64,000 nt of DNA from Cytobacillus sp. IB215665 (lineage in GTDB: Bacteria > Bacillota > Bacilli > Bacillales > SM2101): contig NZ_JAXBME010000021.1 in the NCBI RefSeq assembly GCF_033963835.1, positions 1 to 64,000 of the forward strand, in the 5' to 3' direction. Shown here one piece after another: positions 36,428 to 44,473 of this stretch (positions are counted from its first letter, which is position 1; every line of letters begins with the position of its first letter). The notes beneath the pieces were generated by a model. It saw only the letters and a program-made list of their open reading frames with translations. It searched no databases and had not been told where the DNA came from. The translations under genes and the position numbers were made by a program.

Positions 36428-36973
36428 ATGGACATTCAAAAACAAAATGAACGATTTGTTAAGGAAACTTTATCGGAAAATAAACTTTATTTCTCAGAGC
36501 TTTCAAAAGGACAAAGCCCCGAATATTTCGTGTTAAGTTGTTGCGATTCAAGAGTCAGTCCTTCAGTGATAAGCCAAATGCCATTGGGTACAATGTTTGT
36601 TCATCGTAATATTGCCAATCAAGTAAATAAAGATGATGAGAGCTTTTCAGCGAGTTTATACTATGCTCTCTATCATCTTAAAGTAAAAAAAATAATTATT
36701 GAGGGCCATACAAATTGTGGTGGTGTTGCAGCTGCATGTAATAATAATCAAGAGCCAGAGCTGCAATACTGGATTAATAGTATTAAGGAAAACTTACCGT
36801 TAGAAGACCGATCAGATAGTTTATCCTTAGACGATATGTCTAGAGTCAATGTCATAAAGCAAATTGAAAAGCTAAAAAGTCATCCAGTCTATAAAAAGTA
36901 TGGTGAAGGGATACAAATCTTAGGCTTTTTATTTCATTTAGATTCTGGAAGACTAGAGCAGTTAGAGAATTAA
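36428..36973 (+). CDS. ytiB: Beta-class carbonic anhydrase YtiB
   Basis: A 181-residue beta-carbonic anhydrase interconverting CO2 and bicarbonate in the cytoplasm. Zinc ligands C38, H94, C97 and the D40/R42 dyad are visible in CCDSRVSP and EGHTNCGG. It forms a two-gene unit with the SulP transporter (AGGAGG 5 nt before ATG). In B. subtilis ytiB lies near luxS and ytjA, as here, but I do not recall a SulP gene there. Confidence 0.93.
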   Translation: MDIQKQNERFVKETLSENKLYFSELSKGQSPEYFVLSCCDSRVSPSVISQMPLGTMFVHRNIANQVNKDDESFSASLYYALYHLKVKKIIIEGHTNCGGVAAACNNNQEPELQYWINSIKENLPLEDRSDSLSLDDMSRVNVIKQIEKLKSHPVYKKYGEGIQILGFLFHLDSGRLEQLEN

Positions 36974-36977
36974 CTTT

Positions 36978-37018
36978 AAAAATGGGACTTTTGATAACAC
37001 AAACGTCTCATTTTTTAA
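36978..37018 (+). terminator. Terminator of the SulP-ytiB unit
   Basis: AAAAATGGGAC pairs with GTCTCATTTTT (one G-T pair) around a 16-nt loop, with a T-run built into the 3' arm, 5 bp after ytiB. Confidence 0.85.
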
Positions 37019-37043
37019 TTTAGACTCTTTTCGGAGGTCTCAT

Positions 37044-37191
37044 TTCGTAAACAATGTTGCTGCTGAGACTAATGTAGGAAAGCAACAAATTAATTTATGC
37101 AATTGATGTCATATAACATAAGAAAAGATTTCACGGCCGCTTGGCTTATACGTATTTTAGAATAGCAACAAACGATACGAAAACAGCCTTT
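37044..37191 (+). repeat. MITE-like element, copy 4
   Basis: It begins TTCGTAAACAATGTTGCTGC and ends GCAACAAACGATACGAAAACAGCCTTTT. The interior CACGGCCGCTTGGCTTATACG is shared in part with copy 5. A second CTCTTTTCGGAGG lies just upstream. Confidence 0.85.
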
Positions 37192-37327
37192 TGTAAACAA
37201 TGTTGCTGCTGAGACTAATGTAGGAAAGCAAAAAAATTCATGCAATTGACCTCATGTTAAGTGAGCAAAGATGCTACAACCGCTTTGTGTATAAGTATTT
37301 TATATCTTAGAACGAAAAGAAACAGCC
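37186..37327 (+). repeat. MITE-like element, copy 5 (tandem with copy 4)
   Basis: It shares 39 identical bases with copy 4 from GTAAACAATGTTGCTGCTGA onward (37191 and 37047). It ends ACGAAAAGAAACAGCC and uses the CCTTTT of copy 4 as its left border. The interior reads AGCAAAGATGCTACAACCGC. Tandem copies with identical left halves imply recent duplication or insertion into the end of another copy. Confidence 0.85.
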
Positions 37328-37349
37328 ATATTTTAAGAAGGTGAATTTT

Positions 37350-37703
37350 ATGAAGGAAACGACTGATTCAAAATATATACAACAACACTTAGCTAATGAA
37401 AGAACGTATTTAGCTTGGATTAGAACTGCAATAGCTATTATTGGAGTGGGTTTTCTCATTGCAAATTTACATTTTACATTTCCACGAACTATGACAAAGT
37501 CTGTGAGTTTCATTGCTAATATCGTTGAAGTACTTTCTGTAATATTGGGGATAGCTACAATCATTTTTTCTACAAGGAACTATTTACAAAAACAACATGA
37601 TATAAATGAAGGGTCATTTCAATCACCAAAGGTATTCATTTTCTTTTTATCTTCATTCTTTATTGTCATCATTATAATTTTTACAATTTATTTCTTGTTG
37701 TAA
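37350..37703 (+). CDS. DUF202 (YidH-type) membrane protein
   Basis: A 117-residue protein with three TM helices. The N-terminal QQHLANERTYLAWIRTAIAIIGVGF is the DUF202 signature. Function unknown. ATG 37350 is chosen (AAGGTG 6 nt upstream) rather than the GTG at 37341, which is part of the ribosome binding site. Confidence 0.88.
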   Translation: MKETTDSKYIQQHLANERTYLAWIRTAIAIIGVGFLIANLHFTFPRTMTKSVSFIANIVEVLSVILGIATIIFSTRNYLQKQHDINEGSFQSPKVFIFFLSSFFIVIIIIFTIYFLL

Positions 37704-37857
37704 TTACGATCTCTTAGCTTTGATATGAACAATGAACAAATTGCTGAAGGTATTGTAATTTTTCATAAATTCACGAAATATTGAGTTTATTTGTATCAGA
37801 ACATAACATTTTATATGAGCTAAAATGATAATAATCTATTAAATTGAGGGGATAACA

Positions 37858-39378
37858 GTGGGAATAGGATTTCCAATTATGATTCAGGGTACACATTCAG
37901 ATAGTGGGAAAAGTGTAATTGCGACAGCATTTTGTAGGATATTTGCTAATGCTGGATATAAAACAGCACCTTTTAAATCACAAAATATGGCTTTGAACTC
38001 TTATATTACACAAGATGGTAAAGAAATAGGGAGAGCTCAAGGGGTTCAAGCTGAAGCTGCTCGGGTTCTACCAACTACTGATATGAACCCCATATTAATT
38101 AAACCAACTGGAGATAGCCAATCTCAAATTGTTGTGCACGGTAAGCCTATGAAAAATATGAAGGCTAGTGAGTATAGGCAAGATTTCTTTGAACAAGGCT
38201 TACAGATTATTACTGATTCATATGAAAAGCTTGCTGAAGAATATGACCGCATCGTGATTGAGGGAGCAGGAAGCCCTGCAGAAATAAATTTAAATGACCG
38301 AGAGCTTGTTAATATGCGGGTAGCTAAAATGGCTAACGCTCCTGTAATTTTGGTTGGGGATATTGACAAAGGAGGGGTATTTGCAAGCTTAGTTGGTACA
38401 TTACAGTTACTTACACAAGAAGAGCGTGACCGAGTGGTAGGTGTAATAATTAATAAATTTCGTGGAGATATAAACTTATTAACATCAGGGCTAACATGGT
38501 TCGAAAGTTATACGGGTAAAAAAGTATTAGGTGTGGTCCCTTATATTCCAAACCTTCATATAGATGCCGAAGATTCTGTTGTTTTAGATACATACAATAG
38601 GTCTCAAAATGGTGTAAAAGATATTGATATTGCTGTCATAAGGTATCCGTTTATCTCAAATTTTACAGATATAGACCCTTTTCATATTGAAGAAGATTGC
38701 CATGTAAGATTTGTCTCACACATAGAGGAGTTGGGCAAGCCAGATTTAGTTATTTTACCTGGAAGTAAAAATACAATTGATGATTGTACATTTTTGCATA
38801 ATAGTGGATTGACAGAGGGGATTCAGTACCTCCATAAAGAACAAAATACGCTTATTTTTGGCATTTGCGGTGGCTATCAAATGTTAGGTGAAATGATTGA
38901 AGATCCATTTTCAATTGAAACATCACAAGTTAGTTGTCATGGGCTAGGTATTTTACCTATTCGAACGACAATTACAAAAGGAAAGAAGACGACTCTTTCT
39001 GAAGGTTATGTGGAATTTGAAGGTGAGCAAGTATTTGTAACAGGCTATGAAATACACATGGGAGTTACTAACAACCTTAACCAATGTAATCCGTTTGTTA
39101 TTACAGACCAACATACAGATGGATGTGTAAAAGGGAAGTATGATGTCATTGGGACATATTTTCATGGTATTATGCATAATGATTTATTTCGAACAAAGCT
39201 GTTGAATCACCTTAGAGTTAAGAAAGGCTTGTCGCCGATTAAATTACGTCGATCATTTAATGGTTTAAGGGAGGAAAGCTTTGAAAAATTAGCTGAAATT
39301 GTAGAACAACATCTTGATCTTGACACTATTCAAACAGAAATGAAGAAATTCAATAACAACTTTAGTGGAATGAAGTGA
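37858..39378 (+). CDS. cobQ: Cobyric acid synthase CobQ/CbiP
   Basis: It amidates four side chains of adenosylcobyrinic a,c-diamide using glutamine and ATP. The 506-residue protein has an N-terminal dethiobiotin-synthetase-like P-loop GTHSDSGKS, LIKPTGDSQSQIVVHGKPM, and a C-terminal class I amidotransferase with C337 in FGICGGYQMLG and the histidine in YFHGIMHND. GTG start, GAGGGG upstream. No other cobalamin gene or B12 riboswitch is nearby, so this is an isolated copy, perhaps for salvage or detached from a cob operon elsewhere. Confidence 0.95.
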   Translation: MGIGFPIMIQGTHSDSGKSVIATAFCRIFANAGYKTAPFKSQNMALNSYITQDGKEIGRAQGVQAEAARVLPTTDMNPILIKPTGDSQSQIVVHGKPMKNMKASEYRQDFFEQGLQIITDSYEKLAEEYDRIVIEGAGSPAEINLNDRELVNMRVAKMANAPVILVGDIDKGGVFASLVGTLQLLTQEERDRVVGVIINKFRGDINLLTSGLTWFESYTGKKVLGVVPYIPNLHIDAEDSVVLDTYNRSQNGVKDIDIAVIRYPFISNFTDIDPFHIEEDCHVRFVSHIEELGKPDLVILPGSKNTIDDCTFLHNSGLTEGIQYLHKEQNTLIFGICGGYQMLGEMIEDPFSIETSQVSCHGLGILPIRTTITKGKKTTLSEGYVEFEGEQVFVTGYEIHMGVTNNLNQCNPFVITDQHTDGCVKGKYDVIGTYFHGIMHNDLFRTKLLNHLRVKKGLSPIKLRRSFNGLREESFEKLAEIVEQHLDLDTIQTEMKKFNNNFSGMK

Positions 39379-39390
39379 TTTGTCTTTTAT

Positions 39391-39453
39391 AAGGGGTAGA
39401 CCCCACAACATATATTACTTATTTATACTATATGGAGTGAGGTCTACCCTTTG
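39391..39453 (+). terminator. Terminator of cobQ
   Basis: AAGGGGTAGACCCCAC pairs with GTGAGGTCTACCCTT around a long AT loop and is followed by T-G-TT, 12 bp after cobQ. It belongs to the GGGnnAGACC hairpin family also seen at 49431 and 53002. Confidence 0.75.
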
Positions 39454-39497
39454 TTATATTTAGTTTTGTGGAATTAATTATTATTTATCATACTAAG

Positions 39498-39521
39498 AAA
39501 AAACTGTATATACAGTTCGTG
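39498..39521 (-). terminator. Possible terminator of luxS
   Basis: The perfect palindrome AACTGTATATACAGTT (39502-39517) is flanked on the minus strand by TTTTTTCTTAG, about 85 bp beyond the luxS stop. The 6-bp stem is weak. Confidence 0.45.
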
Positions 39522-39605
39522 CGATGTAGACTCTTTTATCAGCACTTCGATTTTATCTAGCTGAGTTTTCAGTAATAATAGCTTACAGTCATTCATATGA
39601 ACATG

Positions 39606-40076
39606 TTAAAATACTTGATGGAGATCTTCCTTAGTTTGTTCTAACCAAAAACGCATAAGGCGTTTAGCACCTTCAAGGTCATGTAGCTTCGCTTGACCAC
39701 ATTGTTTTTCGTTCGCAGCTGGAATTTCAGTTATTTCTACAGCCTCTTTAAATGTATCTTCTAACAAATCAATGATTTCACTTACAGATGGTTCTCCACT
39801 AACAACTAGATAGAAGCCAGTTTGACATCCCATAGGAGACACATCAATGATATCAAAGTGGTTGTATCTTTCAGCATATTTACGAATATTAAAAGCTAAT
39901 AAATGTTCAAGTGTATGAATGGCATCAGGGTTCATAGCCTGTTTATTTGGCTGACAAAAGCGGATATCAAATTTATTGACTACACCGTCGCTTCCTACTT
40001 TGTGAACGCCACAATGTCTTACAAAAGGCGCTTTTACAATACAATGATCTAATTCAAAACTTTCAACTGATGGCAT
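39606..40076 (-). CDS. luxS: S-ribosylhomocysteine lyase LuxS
   Basis: LuxS cleaves S-ribosylhomocysteine to homocysteine and the AI-2 precursor. The 156-residue protein has metal ligands H54 and H58 (HTLEH) and the C-terminal cysteine in [11 protein letters not shown], plus the conserved [20 protein letters not shown] precedes the ATG. It recycles the methyl cycle fed by metK downstream in the window. Neighbour yidD (ytjA) is as in B. subtilis. Confidence 0.97.
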   Translation of the reverse strand: MPSVESFELDHCIVKAPFVRHCGVHKVGSDGVVNKFDIRFCQPNKQAMNPDAIHTLEHLLAFNIRKYAERYNHFDIIDVSPMGCQTGFYLVVSGEPSVSEIIDLLEDTFKEAVEITEIPAANEKQCGQAKLHDLEGAKRLMRFWLEQTKEDLHQVF

Positions 40077-40410
40077 GGATAACCACTCCTATATAAATTG
40101 TCATTTTTTCTTTTTTTATTATACATGTCCAAGCACAAATTTTCACTTAACATGAAATTTCGATAAACATAATATTTTCTATACAGCTAAAAATAGTATA
40201 TCATTTATTAAGGCTGTTTTCGCATTAATTGTTGCTTTTTCCTAATAAGAGCTAAAAACGTATACAACTAACTTTTGGAGCATCTTTTCTTCTCCGAAGA
40301 CTATAAAAATCATATAATACACATCAGTTACTCATATGTAAAGTAATAAAAAATTACAAATTTATGAAATGACCTTTATTAAAGGTATTATATAGTTAGG
40401 GTGAGTCACT
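40077..40410. other. luxS-yidD divergent intergenic region
   Basis: No gene. A truncated MITE-like element (40210-40300) sits in the middle; promoter boxes are not clear. Confidence 0.5.
40210..40300 (-). repeat. MITE-like element, copy 6 (truncated)
   Basis: AAGGCTGTTTTCGCATTAATTGTTGC followed by AAAACGTATACAACTA and GCATCTTTTCTTC. This is the reverse complement of the right half of copy 4; the other end is missing. Confidence 0.8.
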
Positions 40411-40662
40411 TTGCTTAAAAAAATATTTATTGGATTTATTCGTTTTTATCAACTTGTCATATCGCCTTTAAAACCACCGACATGTCGTTTTTATCCAACC
40501 TGCTCTCACTATGGACTTGAAGCGATTAAGCGCTTTGGACCATTAAAGGGTGGCTGGTTAACAATGAAACGTATCGTAAAATGTCATCCTTTTCATCCGG
40601 GTGGCATTGATCCAGTACCAGAAAAAAAATCATCCATACATCCATCAAAAATTGAGAAGTAG
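40411..40662 (+). CDS. yidD: Membrane protein insertion efficiency factor YidD (YtjA)
   Basis: An 83-residue protein with the DUF37/YidD motif [28 protein letters not shown] and [18 protein letters not shown], with three conserved cysteines. It assists YidC-dependent membrane protein insertion; in B. subtilis this copy is ytjA next to luxS. TTG start with GGGTGAG upstream. Confidence 0.94.
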   Translation: MLKKIFIGFIRFYQLVISPLKPPTCRFYPTCSHYGLEAIKRFGPLKGGWLTMKRIVKCHPFHPGGIDPVPEKKSSIHPSKIEK

Positions 40663-40675
40663 GATACTTACCGAC

Positions 40676-40800
40676 ACAGTTTTCGCATAGATTGTTGCTT
40701 TGTACTATAAGTACATGGACTTTCGTGGTATCTTTTATTCTCTTTTAAGGTTATTAAACCGATTTAACAGCTCATGTTTGTTAGAAAAAAGAAATGCTGT
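40676..40800 (-). repeat. MITE-like element, copy 7 (truncated)
   Basis: ACAGTTTTCGCATAGATTGTTGC, then TACATGGACTTTCGTGGTATCTTTTATTCTC, matching the family interior (compare 53470-53495, TGTCCGTGGCATCATTTCTTC). No clear opposite end. Confidence 0.65.
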
Positions 40801-40918
40801 TTAATTATTCAAGTAAGTTAAAAATATAAAGGGCTCATTTTACAGTTTTTATATAGTATGAAAAATTCCTAAAAACAAATGATATATTATGTATCATTTT
40901 TTTAGGGGGTAAGTAACT

Positions 40919-41071
40919 ATGGCAAAAGATGTTTTATGTGAGGTAAATAATTGTCATTATTGGAAACAGGGAAACAAATGCAATGCTCAGGAAATATATG
41001 TGATTAGCCACAGTGGTACTTCTGCAAATAGCACAGAAGAGACAGACTGTCGAACATTCACACCAAGCTAA
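40919..41071 (+). CDS. DUF1540 small cysteine-rich protein
   Basis: A 50-residue protein with the pattern VLCEVNNCHYWKQGNKCNAQEIYV ending ETDCRTFTPS, four cysteines in the DUF1540 arrangement and probably metal-binding. AGGGGGT lies 9 nt before ATG 40919. Function unknown. It is expressed alone or with the following 65-residue gene. Confidence 0.9.
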   Translation: MAKDVLCEVNNCHYWKQGNKCNAQEIYVISHSGTSANSTEETDCRTFTPS

Positions 41072-41100
41072 TCATTTTTCAAAAGGAAAATAAGCATAGC

Positions 41101-41122
41101 GCAGACTCTTCATCGGGTCTGC
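41101..41122 (+). terminator. Weak hairpin after the DUF1540 gene
   Basis: The 6-bp stem GCAGAC/GTCTGC has a 10-nt loop and an AT-rich tail without a clear T-run. Confidence 0.4.
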
Positions 41123-41152
41123 CCTATTTATTTATTCACTAAGGAGAGATAA

Positions 41153-41350
41153 ATGATGGTTATGAATAAAGAAAGTCTAATTAAGGCGTTTAAAGAAGAA
41201 GCTAAGTATGCTAATCAATTAACATTTCCATCGTGTGTTGATTCATTTGCTAACATTTGGGAACATGAATTTGGATCGTTGGATGGTCTACCGAGCGACG
41301 TAGATGATTTAATCGCTCATCGAGCAGTTGAACTAGGGTTAATGGAGTGA
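41153..41350 (+). CDS. Hypothetical 65-residue acidic protein
   Basis: A small protein (MNKESLIKAFKEEAKYANQL then FPSCVDSFANIWEHEFGSL and DDLIAHRAVELGL). It is mostly predicted helical and has one cysteine, no signal or TM. I do not recognise the family. AAGGAGAG followed by ATG 41153 or 41156 supports translation, and the terminator at 41458 closes the unit. Confidence 0.65.
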   Translation: MMVMNKESLIKAFKEEAKYANQLTFPSCVDSFANIWEHEFGSLDGLPSDVDDLIAHRAVELGLME

Positions 41351-41390
41351 GGTTTACATATCGTGAAAAGTTTAACATACCTTAATATTT

Positions 41391-41591
41391 AAGGAGAGGC
41401 TTCCATTCTCTCCACGGCACGAAAAGTTTATGGTGATTTTGTTTTATTGTGCTATGTCCCACCTCTTCCAAGGTGGGTTTTTTGCAATTTAGTTACTAAA
41501 CTGTCAACTGTTTCATCAATAACAATAATGAATTGTAAGATCAGGCTTGTACACAATGATTTATAATTTATGTAAATATAGCAGTTGTTAG
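41391..41591. other. Gene-free stretch
   Basis: It holds a short inverted repeat GGAGAG/CTCTCC (41393-41413), the terminator at 41458 and AT-rich DNA. No gene. Confidence 0.5.
41458..41483 (+). terminator. Rho-independent terminator
   Basis: CCCACCT/AGGTGGG with loop CTTCCA and six T. Confidence 0.93.
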
Positions 41592-41741
41592 TTAAGACGT
41601 TTTATCTTCGGTTTCGATATGGTGATTTTCTTGTAAATCGTCAACTGTATGCTCATATTGATATGCTTTTGAGGTTGTCATTAATGTTATAAAAAGAACA
41701 CCAAGGACGATAATAATTGATATTATTAAAACAGTAAGCAA
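41592..41741 (-). CDS. ytzI: YtzI-type single-span membrane peptide
   Basis: A 49-residue peptide: TM helix TVLIISIIIVLGVLFITLM (3-21), then SKAYQYEHTVDDLQENHH and an acidic tail. AAGGAGGG lies 7 nt before the TTG start at 41741. The layout (short N-terminus, one helix, SKAYxYxHTVD) resembles the YtzI family of bacilli; function unknown. Confidence 0.75.
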   Translation of the reverse strand: MLTVLIISIIIVLGVLFITLMTTSKAYQYEHTVDDLQENHHIETEDKTS

Positions 41742-41792
41742 AAATTTACCCTCCTTCATGAATACTCATAATGACCGAATATGTTGTTTATA

Positions 41793-41958
41793 AAAGGCTA
41801 TTTTCGCATAGAGTGTTTGTTTTTCGTATGAAAAAATAAACACGTATACACCTGGATTTCGTGCCATTTTCTCTTAAAACGATGACTATTGAGTAAATCG
41901 ATATCTTTATCTTTTAGTTTAGGAACTGTTACGACAAAGTTTTCGAAAAGAGTCTTAT
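41793..41958 (-). repeat. MITE-like element, copy 8 (complete)
   Basis: About 166 bp with inverted ends: AAAAGGCTATTTTCGCATAG on the left and CAAAGTTTTCGAAAAGAGTCTTA on the right. The interior has AACACGTATACACCTGGATTTCGTGCCATTTTCTC and ACGATGACTATTGAG, as in copy 11 at 53410. An apparent 60-residue reading frame inside is an artefact. Confidence 0.85.
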
Positions 41959-41976
41959 GAAATGAAGGAGAGAAAA

Positions 41977-42237
41977 TCAATGAAGATTTCGTAGTTCAGA
42001 AATGGATGAACGTCTATTATTGCCTACTCCATCTCGCGCTATTTTCCCCTTTAGCTTTTCAGTGATATATAAGCTAACTAAACCAACTAATTCATAATCA
42101 CTTAGTTCCTCAACCATCGACAAGATATCATTACGATCTAATTGTTCTAGCAGTGCCAATGTTAAAATTTCAGCATCTTCTTCGTCACCTGTTAATTTAT
42201 GACGATACATATCATAAAGTTCGTCGACTAACTTCAT
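41977..42237 (-). CDS. Small acidic protein, DUF6154-like
   Basis: An 86-residue protein beginning MKLVDELYDMYRHKLTGDEEDAEILTLALLEQL with LSDYELVGLVSLYITEKLKGKIAR. Helical, soluble. It matches my memory of the DUF6154 family of bacilli; function unknown. ATG 42237 follows GGAGTGAG; the upstream GTG belongs to the ribosome binding site. Confidence 0.75.
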   Translation of the reverse strand: MKLVDELYDMYRHKLTGDEEDAEILTLALLEQLDRNDILSMVEELSDYELVGLVSLYITEKLKGKIARDGVGNNRRSSISELRNLH

Positions 42238-42426
42238 TCTTCTCACTCCAATATATTGATTATCCTATAGTCTATGACTGTCAAACAAAATAAATTCATA
42301 ATAATTAGGTTACAATGTCCACTTTATAAGGCATTCACTCAATCAATATGTTAAGTTTCTCATAACTTGAAGTAAGGGAAAAGCTTAATTTCACTTGTTA
42401 ACCAGTTATCCAAAGAAAGGAAGGTA

Positions 42427-42825
42427 ATGTTGGAAAAATATATTTTTATCGTGGCTTTTTCATTTTTATGTTCCACAGTGACATTCCTATTCGGTGGTTG
42501 GGACAAATTAATGGTAATTTTACTCGTATTTGTAATCATTGATTATGTAACCGGGATGATATCTGCAACTATAGAGGGGACTTTGTCCAGCAGAATAGGG
42601 TTTAAAGGAATTATGCAAAAGATATTTATATTTGCATTAGTTGCAATTGCTCATTTAATAGACCTCATTCTAGGAGAATATCATTTTTTACGTGATACCA
42701 CAATCTTTTTTTATCTTTCTAATGAATTGCTATCGATTATTGAAAATGCAGGAAGGGCTGGAGTACCTGTTCCCAAAGTTCTTACTCGAGCCATTAAATT
42801 GTTAAGAGATCGCAATAATCAGTAA
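42427..42825 (+). CDS. ytkC: Holin-family membrane protein YtkC
   Basis: A 132-residue protein with three or four TM helices of the phage holin 4 family (LLVFVIIDYVTGMISATIEGTLSSRIGFKGIMQK). Although holin-like, it lies in conserved backbone next to ytkD and no phage genes are nearby, so it is a chromosomal YtkC rather than prophage debris. AAAGGAAGG precedes the ATG. Confidence 0.85.
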   Translation: MLEKYIFIVAFSFLCSTVTFLFGGWDKLMVILLVFVIIDYVTGMISATIEGTLSSRIGFKGIMQKIFIFALVAIAHLIDLILGEYHFLRDTTIFFYLSNELLSIIENAGRAGVPVPKVLTRAIKLLRDRNNQ

Positions 42826-42904
42826 GCAAGAGAGATATATTATGTGTATATTTTACTCTTGATAGAAAAACCTATATTTAAGCATATATAGGAGTTGAAT
42901 AATT

Positions 42905-43243
42905 ATGAGTAAAGAGAAGGAAGCTTATTATATCTCTTTAGGAAGTGGAGAAATTTCGAGATTAAGTACAGCATCTCCTTGGAATTATAAAGTATTTGCA
43001 ACAGACGAAGAAATTACAACATTACGTGAATATTTTGACCAAAATTATTCAACAGAATGGCAAAATTTTTTTAGGGCACACATCCCGTATATTCAATATC
43101 ATGATGATGAACAAAATGACGCCTATGATGAAACGCTCGAGAAAATACTTCAATTAATTTACCAATTAGGGGATAGAAAAACTAGAGAATTTATTGAAGA
43201 GCAAGGATTGTTACATGATGTATTTTTCAATGAAAAAACATAA
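42905..43243 (+). CDS. Conserved Bacillaceae protein of unknown function
   Basis: A 112-residue soluble protein (EAYYISLGSGEISRLSTASPWNYKV, then FFRAHIPYIQYHDDEQNDAYDE, LIYQLGD). I recall similar proteins in many bacilli that databases label hydrolase/acyltransferase, but I see no catalytic motif. GGAGTTG lies upstream of ATG. It is 79 bp after ytkC and could be co-transcribed. Confidence 0.75.
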   Translation: MSKEKEAYYISLGSGEISRLSTASPWNYKVFATDEEITTLREYFDQNYSTEWQNFFRAHIPYIQYHDDEQNDAYDETLEKILQLIYQLGDRKTREFIEEQGLLHDVFFNEKT

Positions 43244-43390
43244 AATGTATTACTTGTATAGTTGATGTGGTGAGCAAAGCAGTGAAGAAGTGTGCTGAAA
43301 CTCATATACAATAGATGGGTTTGGTACGTGAAATTTTAAGGTAGATTATTTGGACGAAAGATAAATTTATGAGTAAGCGTAATAAACAGA

Positions 43391-43418
43391 AAGGTCACTC
43401 TTAATTATGAGTGACCTC
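43391..43418. terminator. Bidirectional terminator
   Basis: AGGTCACTC/GAGTGACCT with an 8-nt loop lies between the convergent genes at 42905 and 43426, 8 bp from the lipoprotein stop. Confidence 0.8.
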
Positions 43419-43425
43419 AATATGA

Positions 43426-44229
43426 TTATAGAGGACTTTCAGTTGCTGTGTTTATAACTTCTTCAGGAACAGAAATTTCACTGACTTCATTAAAATTAGA
43501 GTATTTACCTGTCATTTCTTGGTAGAATCCGACAGTCTCTCCCTCCATTGTCATCGTTGAGTCCATAATCATTGAAATATTTTTTGGATAGTAAGTCTCT
43601 TTATCAACAGTTATTTCATATTTTAATGTTGAAATAGTCATATTTTCCATTAATTGGTCAATGTTATCTGCCATTCCAGCACTTGTGAGTTGATCCTGTG
43701 GAATCATTGAAGTAATTAACTCTTTCATTTTTTCATCTGTAGAAGAAAGTTTAAAGATGTATTGGTCATCTTCTTCGATAAGTTCAAAATCATCAACAAA
43801 CTTTTCCATTTGCTTCAGAGAATTTATTGGAGATTGCTGATTTTTAGACATTTGCATAATTTGTTCAAATTGCTCACTAGGGAGTTTTTGCCACAAATTA
43901 CTCATTGAATCATACATGAAAAATCCTTCTTCAGTAAAATATGACTCTGTATCTACATTGATTGCATCACCCATAGATATAGACATCTGTTGATACATCG
44001 TTAATGGTTCTTGCACCATATCTAGATAGATTTCCATGTTTTGGGGAATGCTCTCTGTTCCCACTTCAATTGTTTGATCCATTACCATATCAACTGAAAA
44101 ACTATTTAGATCTTGAGCAGCTTCCATTGATTTGTTAAACAAATCATTTACATCAGCGTCTGATGAAGAACAAGCTGCGAGTAGTAATACAAAAGATACA
44201 GCGAACATAGTAGTTATTAGCTTTTTCAA
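43426..44229 (-). CDS. DUF6612-type lipoprotein
   Basis: A 267-residue lipoprotein with lipobox LAAC (C20). The mature part has LLNKSxEAxxxLxSFS-like DLFNKSMEAAQDLNSFSVDMVMDQ at the N-terminus and long beta strands (ISTLKYEITVDKETYYPKN), the pattern of LppX/LolA-like lipid-binding folds and of Bacillus DUF6612 proteins. Ligand unknown. Transcribed alone; AGGAGG lies before the ATG. Confidence 0.82.
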   Translation of the reverse strand: MKKLITTMFAVSFVLLLAACSSSDADVNDLFNKSMEAAQDLNSFSVDMVMDQTIEVGTESIPQNMEIYLDMVQEPLTMYQQMSISMGDAINVDTESYFTEEGFFMYDSMSNLWQKLPSEQFEQIMQMSKNQQSPINSLKQMEKFVDDFELIEEDDQYIFKLSSTDEKMKELITSMIPQDQLTSAGMADNIDQLMENMTISTLKYEITVDKETYYPKNISMIMDSTMTMEGETVGFYQEMTGKYSNFNEVSEISVPEEVINTATESPL

Positions 44230-44473
44230 TATAGTTCCTCCTCGTAAAGTGTATACTATGTATACGATTTAACATAAAGGAAGTTTCACAAACCTTATTT
44301 TTAATATATATTAGTAGATAAATTTGGGAGATTTGTTTGATTCGTTCCTCAATATGTATTATAACAAGTGTACTTTTAATTGAAAATATAAATTTACAAA
44401 TCTTACTAGTCGTGATAAATTTAATGAATTATGTTAATATTTTTATAACTAAACAGTTGGAGAGAGAAGTGCA

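Noticed and set aside
37704-37857. Cobalamin riboswitch upstream of cobQ
   Set aside because: The region is only 154 bp, AT-rich, and lacks the GCCACTG B12-box and conserved pseudoknot core.
41798-41980. 60-codon minus-strand reading frame
   Set aside because: It lies wholly inside MITE-like copy 8 and has no ribosome binding site.
42427-42825. Prophage remnant suggested by a holin-like protein
   Set aside because: No other phage genes nearby; the gene matches chromosomal ytkC in conserved gene order beside ytkD.
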